Assembly: GCA_027012045.1 (NCBI GenBank) | Contig: JALUZI010000107.1 | Span: 1 to 8,992, forward strand | DNA: 8,992 bases | From: Desulfurococcales archaeon | Lineage (GTDB): Archaea > Thermoproteota > Thermoprotei_A > Sulfolobales > Acidilobaceae | Direction of reading: 5' to 3' | In this document: piece by piece, positions 5,570 to 8,992 of the stretch | How positions within the stretch are numbered: position 1 is the stretch's first letter | How the letters are laid out: every line of letters starts with the position of its first letter | Program-made: the position numbers and the translations under genes | Notes under the pieces: model-generated | The model's database searches: none | What the model saw: the letters and a program-made list of their open reading frames with translations, nothing else | What the model was told of the DNA's origin: nothing

Positions 5570-6868
5570 TCACGGGTACAATCTATCCCTGAACCTTGGG
5601 TATGGAGTAGCATCCCTGATATGGTCGAGGCCTGCTACCCACATCACCATCCTCTCAACACCCAACCCGAAACCGCTATGAGGCACACTTCCATATCTCC
5701 TTAGGTCAAGATACCAATTGTAATCCTCTGGGTTAAGGCCTTCCTCTACTATTCTGCTAAGCAGCTTATCATAGCTGTCCTCCCTCACGCTCCCCCCGAC
5801 TATTTCACCATAACCCTCGGGTGCCAGTAGATCGAATCCATACACTAACTCCGGGTTCTCCTCTGATATCTTCATGTAGAACGACTTAATCTTCTTTGGG
5901 AACATTGTGACGAACACAGGGACCTCGAACTCCTTAGTCAAAACTCTTTCCTCATCTGCCCCGAAGTCCTCTCCCCATTTTATGCTAACTCCCTTCGACT
6001 GGAGTATCTGGACAGCCTCATCATAAGTTATCACTGGGAACCTGGTTGAAACCACGTTCTCTAGGATACTGACATCCCTGCCGATAAACTCAAGGTCACC
6101 ACTGCTTTTCTCCAGGACCCTCCTAATCCCTGCTTTAACCATTTCCTCGACAACCCTCATCATATCCTCCATCCCATACCAGGCCGCCTCAGCCTCCAAA
6201 TGAGTATACTCGTATAGATGCCTCCTAGTCCTACTCCTCTCAGCCCTGAAACTAGTCGTTATAGACCATACCTTCTCCAAGCTAAAGATAAGGGTCTCCA
6301 AGTAGAACTGCGCGCTCTGGCTAAGGAACGCTTTCTTGCCGAAGAAATCTACTGGAAATAAAGTAGCACCTCCCTCGACAGCCGACATAGTGAGGATGGG
6401 AGGAGTAACTTCCCACCATCCATTACTGTTAAAGTAATCCCTAAGCCCCTCGAGCAAATAGTGTTTAACTTTGAAAACACTGGTCAGCCTCCTACTTCTA
6501 ATCCACAAGTGCCTATTATCTAAAAGGTAGTCAATACCTTCACCACCCTTAATCGGGAAGTTATGAGACTCACCGACAACCTTGAGATCCATAACCTTCA
6601 GCTCTTTCCCGCCAGGAGCTCTCTTATCCCTCCTAACAACCCCTTCCACAATAACTGAGGCCTCAATATCGACCCTTGAGACCTCCTCCTCTAGCCGAGA
6701 GGCCGTTTCGCCGTCCAGGACGCATTGGATAATACCACTATAATCCCTGAGGACTATGAAAACCTTCCCTCCGAGCCTCCTTAATCTATAAACCCACCCC
6801 CTAATCCTAGCTTTCTCCCCTTCATCCAGCTTGCCAAGAACGTCTATCACACTAGTATACCCTGTCAA
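5570..6868 (-). CDS. asnS: asparaginyl-tRNA synthetase
   Basis: A 432-aa class IIb aminoacyl-tRNA synthetase that charges tRNA-Asn. An N-terminal OB-fold anticodon-binding domain occupies about 18-105 (RIRGWVYRLRRLGG, VFIVLRDYSG). The catalytic core follows: motif 1 around 140-160 (GWWEVTPPIL), the substrate-loop QSAQFYLE (184-191), motif 2 FRAERSRTRRHLYEYTHLEAE (207-227), and motif 3 GLGVERMVMW (401-410). AsnRS rather than AspRS is indicated by QSAQFYLE, SRTRRHL, GEIVGGSVRED and YGSVPHSGFGLG ending in LDHIRDATPYPR, all in the form found in asparaginyl enzymes. The TTG start at 6868 is supported by AGGTGA (6880-6875), 6 nt upstream and overlapping the stop of the preceding orphan gene. The gene lies between that orphan and dph6 in a compact minus-strand set. 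Confidence 0.93.
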   Translation of the reverse strand: MTGYTSVIDVLGKLDEGEKARIRGWVYRLRRLGGKVFIVLRDYSGIIQCVLDGETASRLEEEVSRVDIEASVIVEGVVRRDKRAPGGKELKVMDLKVVGESHNFPIKGGEGIDYLLDNRHLWIRSRRLTSVFKVKHYLLEGLRDYFNSNGWWEVTPPILTMSAVEGGATLFPVDFFGKKAFLSQSAQFYLETLIFSLEKVWSITTSFRAERSRTRRHLYEYTHLEAEAAWYGMEDMMRVVEEMVKAGIRRVLEKSSGDLEFIGRDVSILENVVSTRFPVITYDEAVQILQSKGVSIKWGEDFGADEERVLTKEFEVPVFVTMFPKKIKSFYMKISEENPELVYGFDLLAPEGYGEIVGGSVREDSYDKLLSRIVEEGLNPEDYNWYLDLRRYGSVPHSGFGLGVERMVMWVAGLDHIRDATPYPRFRDRLYP

Positions 6869-6874
6869 CCGCCC

Positions 6875-7171
6875 TCACCTGCACGCATGGTCTCTCAAAT
6901 CATCCTTTGATACATTAACGCCCAACAAATCAATTAATTTACAGTCCCCATCAACACAAAGTATAACCCCTTTCAACCCGTCCTTAAAACCCGCCATGTA
7001 TACTGCGATTTTCGAGTCAGACATCGCCTCCTCAAACAAGAGAGACTTATCATCAAGAGTTGAAAGATCCACATCACAGTAAACGTCTCTCTTAACTATC
7101 GTTGAGCCGTCTTCTTTAATCGTCAGCAAACGATAATACTTCTCAATAAACTCTTCTTCAACAACGACCAT
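6875..7171 (-). CDS. 98-aa conserved-looking orphan upstream of asnS
   Basis: I do not recognise this protein. From ATG 7171 it has 98 residues, is acidic, and is predicted to be a small alpha/beta fold. It has an N-terminal helix (EEEFIEKYYRLL), a strand pair around GSTIVKRDVYCDVDLS, and a C-terminal hydrophobic segment (IAVYMAGFKDGLKGVILCVDG) that is too polar for a membrane helix. It has four cysteines, two of them close together near residues 80-84. The frame reaches back to TTG 7207, but ATG 7171 has AGGTGGG just upstream (7181-7175) and a TATA-like box at 7206-7215, so the shorter form is preferred. Its stop supplies the ribosome binding site of asnS, so it is very probably cotranscribed with asnS and dph6. 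A translation-related role is possible but not shown. Confidence 0.65.
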   Translation of the reverse strand: MVVVEEEFIEKYYRLLTIKEDGSTIVKRDVYCDVDLSTLDDKSLLFEEAMSDSKIAVYMAGFKDGLKGVILCVDGDCKLIDLLGVNVSKDDLRDHACR

Positions 7172-7205
7172 AATCCCACCTACCACAACTCTGTAGGCCA
7201 GGCTC

Positions 7206-7215
7206 AATAAAATAT
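7206..7215 (-). promoter_or_regulatory. TATA box for the orphan-asnS-dph6 transcript
   Basis: The minus strand reads ATATTTTATT, centred near 7210. A start about 26 nt downstream (about 7184) gives a short leader that keeps the AGGTGGG site (7181-7175) ahead of ATG 7171. It also excludes the TTG at 7207 as the initiator from this promoter. Confidence 0.45.
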
Positions 7216-7258
7216 TGCGGAGCAGTATAATCGAGGGGGTCTAGGCGCGTTTAGAGAA

Positions 7259-7489
7259 TTACTTTACAACACTGACTATTTCAAGCGGCTTACCGCAGAA
7301 CGGGCATTTATACCCTACTCTCCTAGCATCTGCACTGCAGAAATAAGCCTCATACTTATCCTTACAGCTTGGACAAGCATACACAACATCCTTCGTTAGA
7401 TCAAGCGGCCTGCCGCATATCCTACAGTAAACAGTGAACCATCCCCTGTGCCCCGAGGCGTTTAATCCTCTAACCTTACCTATAGTCAC
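7259..7489 (-). CDS. small double zinc-ribbon protein
   Basis: A 76-residue protein with seven cysteines: Cys22-x2-Cys25, Cys39-x2-Cys42, Cys51, and Cys62-x2-Cys65. The first and last knuckles are near repeats of each other (CRICGRPLDL and CPFCGKPLEI), a zinc-ribbon pattern suggesting internal duplication. The spacing could form one four-Cys site with the third knuckle using Cys51 plus another ligand, perhaps His14. No catalytic domain is visible, so a nucleic-acid or protein-binding role is plausible but unproven. GTG 7489 is preceded by AGGTGA (7502-7497), and a TATA-like CTATTTAACT (7550-7541) lies further up, so it has its own promoter. It precedes the orphan-asnS-dph6 set by 87 nt, which contains a separate TATA box. 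Confidence 0.75.
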   Translation of the reverse strand: MTIGKVRGLNASGHRGWFTVYCRICGRPLDLTKDVVYACPSCKDKYEAYFCSADARRVGYKCPFCGKPLEIVSVVK

Positions 7490-7540
7490 CGCACACTCAC
7501 CTATAACCCGAATACCGCCTTAAGGGGTTTGGGGAAAGGA

Positions 7541-7550
7541 GTTAAATAGA
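7541..7550. promoter_or_regulatory. AT-rich element between the zinc-ribbon and extracellular-protein genes
   Basis: GTTAAATAGA reads as TCTATTTAAC on the minus strand. It is the only TATA-like stretch in the 129-bp divergent gap. For the minus gene it predicts a start near 7519. For the plus gene it predicts a start near 7572, leaving a leader of about 45 nt before GTG 7619. It may serve both genes. Confidence 0.35.
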
Positions 7551-7618
7551 TTATCCATGAAATACTCCATTCCAGCACTATGGACAGGGGCGTATGGAAA
7601 AGGGATAGGTGGTAGATT

Positions 7619-8410
7619 GTGGTATCAGTAAAAATCCTGTTGACAAGCATCTTCCTGCTAGCAATCATATCGGCTAGTGTAGGAGTCTACATAGAATATC
7701 CCAAGATGAAGCTTGAGACCAGCATATTTAAAGAGCTACAGAAAACCCAGGGCAACCCACCGAGCATTACGACACTATTATCTAAGGTTAAATATATGAA
7801 GTACGTGATAACCTGGCGGAACATTACTACAACGACAACAGTGGAGAGAACAGGAGGCAACAACTACTCCATCAAAATATACCTAGACAACACTCTCTTC
7901 GACGAGATAAAATTCCAGTTGCAAAACAACAGCATAGTCAACCCAACAGAAACAATCTACAATAGAACAACAGGGAAACCCAGAGCCACCAGGCAGCTGA
8001 ACGCGACGAACCTAGTACAGAGACTCACAGGCGAAGCATACTCCACACAAGTAGCTCCAGGCCTAACACTGTTGCCGCCCGAAACACTATACCCGCTGTA
8101 CATAGTATACCTACCACACGTCTCGTTCAACCAGACGAAAAGCTATGTAGAACTAGCATCAACAAAACTCGTAACAGTAACATTCGAAGGAAAGAAGATC
8201 TACGCTCTACAAATAGGACTACGTCCAACTCAAATAGGCCTACAATTCGCTAGGTCAACCTGGGACCAGACAGAATACAATATAACGCTCACAAAAATAC
8301 ACGGGCTACTCGTGGCGATCGACATAACAATGGTGAACGTTCCCCAGGGAGGTGCTGCAGCACTAACCCCGGCTCATGTAACCCTTCTTAAACTAGACAC
8401 AACTCAATAA
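7619..8410 (+). CDS. membrane-anchored or secreted extracellular protein, unknown function
   Basis: A 263-aa protein with a short basic start and a hydrophobic segment at about 4-24 (KILLTSIFLLAIISASVGVY), a signal peptide or N-terminal anchor. The rest is Thr, Asn, Gln and Tyr-rich with alternating hydrophobic residues, typical of an extracytoplasmic beta-rich domain. There are seven N-glycosylation sequons: Asn68, 82, 103, 115, 128, 171 and 221. This fits a protein exposed on the archaeal surface. GTG 7619 is supported by AGGTGG (7607-7612) with a 6-nt spacer. Coding bias is unusually A and C-rich compared with the neighbours, explained at least partly by the Thr/Asn-rich composition. I recognise no family. 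A substrate-binding, pilus-related or lipoprotein role cannot be distinguished, and there is no lipobox Cys after the hydrophobic segment. Confidence 0.75.
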   Translation: MVSVKILLTSIFLLAIISASVGVYIEYPKMKLETSIFKELQKTQGNPPSITTLLSKVKYMKYVITWRNITTTTTVERTGGNNYSIKIYLDNTLFDEIKFQLQNNSIVNPTETIYNRTTGKPRATRQLNATNLVQRLTGEAYSTQVAPGLTLLPPETLYPLYIVYLPHVSFNQTKSYVELASTKLVTVTFEGKKIYALQIGLRPTQIGLQFARSTWDQTEYNITLTKIHGLLVAIDITMVNVPQGGAAALTPAHVTLLKLDTTQ

Positions 8411-8424
8411 GCCTTCGAGTAACT

Positions 8425-8433
8425 CTTTTAAAC
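8425..8433 (+). promoter_or_regulatory. TATA box of the tRNA gene
   Basis: CTTTTAAAC, centred near 8430, predicts initiation near 8456, about 8 nt before the mature 5' end at 8464. This is the usual geometry for an archaeal tRNA gene. It lies 15 nt past the preceding stop codon, so the tRNA need not depend on upstream transcription. Confidence 0.55.
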
Positions 8434-8463
8434 AGAAAAACCTAAACCCAAACAAAAACGGAG

Positions 8464-8599
8464 GCCGCCGTAGCTCAGCCTCTGGCAGAGCGCCGGACTC
8501 ATACGGGCAAGGAAGGCACCGAAGGTCCAGCCCGGAACCCTATAACAGGGGCCCTGGGAGATCCGGAGGTCCCGGGTTCAAATCCCGGCGGCGGCACCA
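8464..8599 (+). tRNA. tRNA with CAT anticodon, probably elongator tRNA-Met, intron-containing, CCA encoded
   Basis: All arms fold perfectly. The acceptor GCCGCCG (8464-8470) pairs with CGGCGGC (8589-8595), the D stem is GCTC/GAGC (8473-8476, 8488-8491), and the anticodon stem is CCGGA/TCCGG (8493-8497, 8562-8566). The T arm is CCGGG-TTCAAAT-CCCGG (8572-8588). A73 (8596) is followed by an encoded CCA (8597-8599). The anticodon CAT is at 8500-8502. An intron of 57 nt interrupts the gene after position 37. An initiator tRNA is unlikely, because archaeal initiators have A1-U72 and three G-C pairs at the base of the anticodon stem. The third CAT tRNA, isoleucine tRNA with a modified C34, cannot be wholly excluded, though the acceptor sequence is more like elongator Met. 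Confidence 0.93.
8504..8560 (+). other. tRNA intron with canonical bulge-helix-bulge splice motif
   Basis: This 57-nt archaeal tRNA intron lies between positions 37 and 38. The splice motif is exact. The four-base-pair central helix is CTCA (8498-8501) with TGGG (8555-8558), including one G-U pair. The 3-nt bulges are TAC (8502-8504) and AGA (8559-8561), and the inner helix is GGGC (8505-8508) with GCCC (8551-8554). The tRNA endonuclease would cut after the second base of each bulge, at 8503/8504 and 8560/8561, which restores a normal anticodon loop. The intron is too short to encode a protein. Confidence 0.9.
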
Positions 8600-8616
8600 A
8601 AGCTCTCCCAGGCCCC
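8548..8616 (+). repeat. inverted repeat pairing the tRNA intron 3' end with the 3' trailer
   Basis: The left arm (8548-8561) and right arm (8604-8616) are complementary over 13 base pairs with a single bulged C at 8552. The left arm holds the 3' strands of both splice-site helices and the intron 3' bulge. The right arm lies immediately after the encoded CCA. The loop contains exon 2 of the tRNA. The same arrangement appears on the antisense strand. Confidence 0.75.
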
Positions 8617-8636
8617 AACAAATCCTACCAGGAAAA

Positions 8637-8992
8637 CTAGTAGAACAGAACGAACTGCAGGACAACAGGTGCAAACAGAGTAATCAACCCACCGTGAACC
8701 ATTGCGATCAACCCAGCCCTACGGCCACCATACAAAGTAACAACAGGCAAACCAGTATCCATAGTAGTTGCCCCACCAACAGCTATAGCCGGGAACCAGC
8801 AGCACCTCGCTAAAAGAGGATACAATATAATGTGGACTATCTCCCTCGTCAAATTAGCGAGGAAGCCTACAAGACCCATCAAAGGATCAACCTGTGAAAC
8901 CAAAGGCCCCACAAGACTGTACCATCCAGACCCTCCTCCAATAACAGCACCCACCCTCAAATTCACACCGAGAAGCCCAGATACAATATACC
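8637..8992 (-). CDS. LysO-type amino-acid exporter, C-terminal part (5' end outside the window)
   Basis: The frame is open through the right edge, so this is the last 117 residues of a longer protein; the GTG at 8966 is only an internal codon. The sequence matches the C-terminal half of the LysO/DUF340 lysine exporter family. Visible features are GSGWYSL, GFLANLTREI, a GGATTMDTGLP segment and AMVHGGLI near the end, with three or so hydrophobic transmembrane segments separated by these conserved polar motifs. Family members are inner-membrane efflux proteins for lysine or related amino acids. It ends 38 nt from the 3' end of the tRNA gene on the opposite strand. Substrate specificity cannot be read from this fragment, so no gene symbol is given. 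Confidence 0.8.
   Translation of the reverse strand, partial: YIVSGLLGVNLRVGAVIGGGSGWYSLVGPLVSQVDPLMGLVGFLANLTREIVHIILYPLLARCCWFPAIAVGGATTMDTGLPVVTLYGGRRAGLIAMVHGGLITLFAPVVLQFVLFY

Noticed and set aside
8464..8599. Initiator tRNA-Met
   Set aside because: G1-C72 and an anticodon stem ending in GGA/TCC do not fit archaeal initiator tRNA, which has A1-U72 and three G-C pairs.
8637..8966. Complete 109-aa membrane protein starting at GTG 8966
   Set aside because: The frame stays open to the window edge and the extra residues continue the LysO family pattern, so this is a truncated longer gene.
1..8992. CRISPR array, insertion sequence or phage genes
   Set aside because: No spaced repeats, transposase motifs or terminal inverted repeats were found. 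The only notable inverted repeat is at the tRNA.

Overview
This window looks like a chromosomal segment of a hyperthermophilic crenarchaeon, probably close to the Desulfurococcales. That placement is an inference. It rests on archaeal TATA-type promoters, GGTG-type ribosome binding sites with about 6-nt spacers, frequent GTG and TTG starts, genes for wybutosine (Taw3) and diphthamide (Dph6) synthesis, and a CAT tRNA split by an intron with a textbook bulge-helix-bulge splice site and an encoded CCA. I see no transposase, integrase, CRISPR array or phage gene, so this reads as ordinary core genome with a few lineage-restricted orphans.

Layout, left to right. The 3' end of an unidentified plus-strand gene (1-126) meets, tail to tail, an ornithine cyclodeaminase/mu-crystallin family gene (minus, 130-1083). 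That gene diverges from a purine nucleoside/methylthioadenosine phosphorylase-like gene (plus, 1128-1868), which overlaps the start of a taw3/TYW3 gene (1858-2442). Next is a class III PLP aminotransferase related to glutamate-1-semialdehyde aminomutase (minus, 2434-3783), which overlaps taw3 tail to tail by 9 nt. A shared AT-rich promoter region separates it from a CxxCxxCC (YkgJ-type) cysteine-cluster protein (plus, 3869-4474), and a small helical orphan follows (4532-4846). A minus-strand set then runs from 7489 down to 4853: a zinc-ribbon protein, a 98-aa orphan, asparaginyl-tRNA synthetase, and dph6. The last three are close enough to be one transcript. At the right are a membrane-anchored, sequon-rich extracellular protein (plus, 7619-8410), the intron-containing tRNA (8464-8599), and the C-terminal part of a LysO-type amino-acid exporter that runs off the window (minus, 8637-8992).

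Functional theme. Several genes serve translation: AsnRS, Dph6 (EF-2 diphthamide), Taw3 (tRNA-Phe G37 hypermodification) and the CAT tRNA. Others handle amino acids or nucleosides: the cyclodeaminase-family protein, the aminotransferase, the phosphorylase and the exporter. I do not see a new multigene system. The most unusual signal is a 13-bp inverted repeat that pairs the 3' part of the tRNA intron, including both strands' worth of its splice-site helices on that side, with the tRNA's 3' trailer. The two structures cannot form together, which suggests a possible link between 3' processing and splicing.
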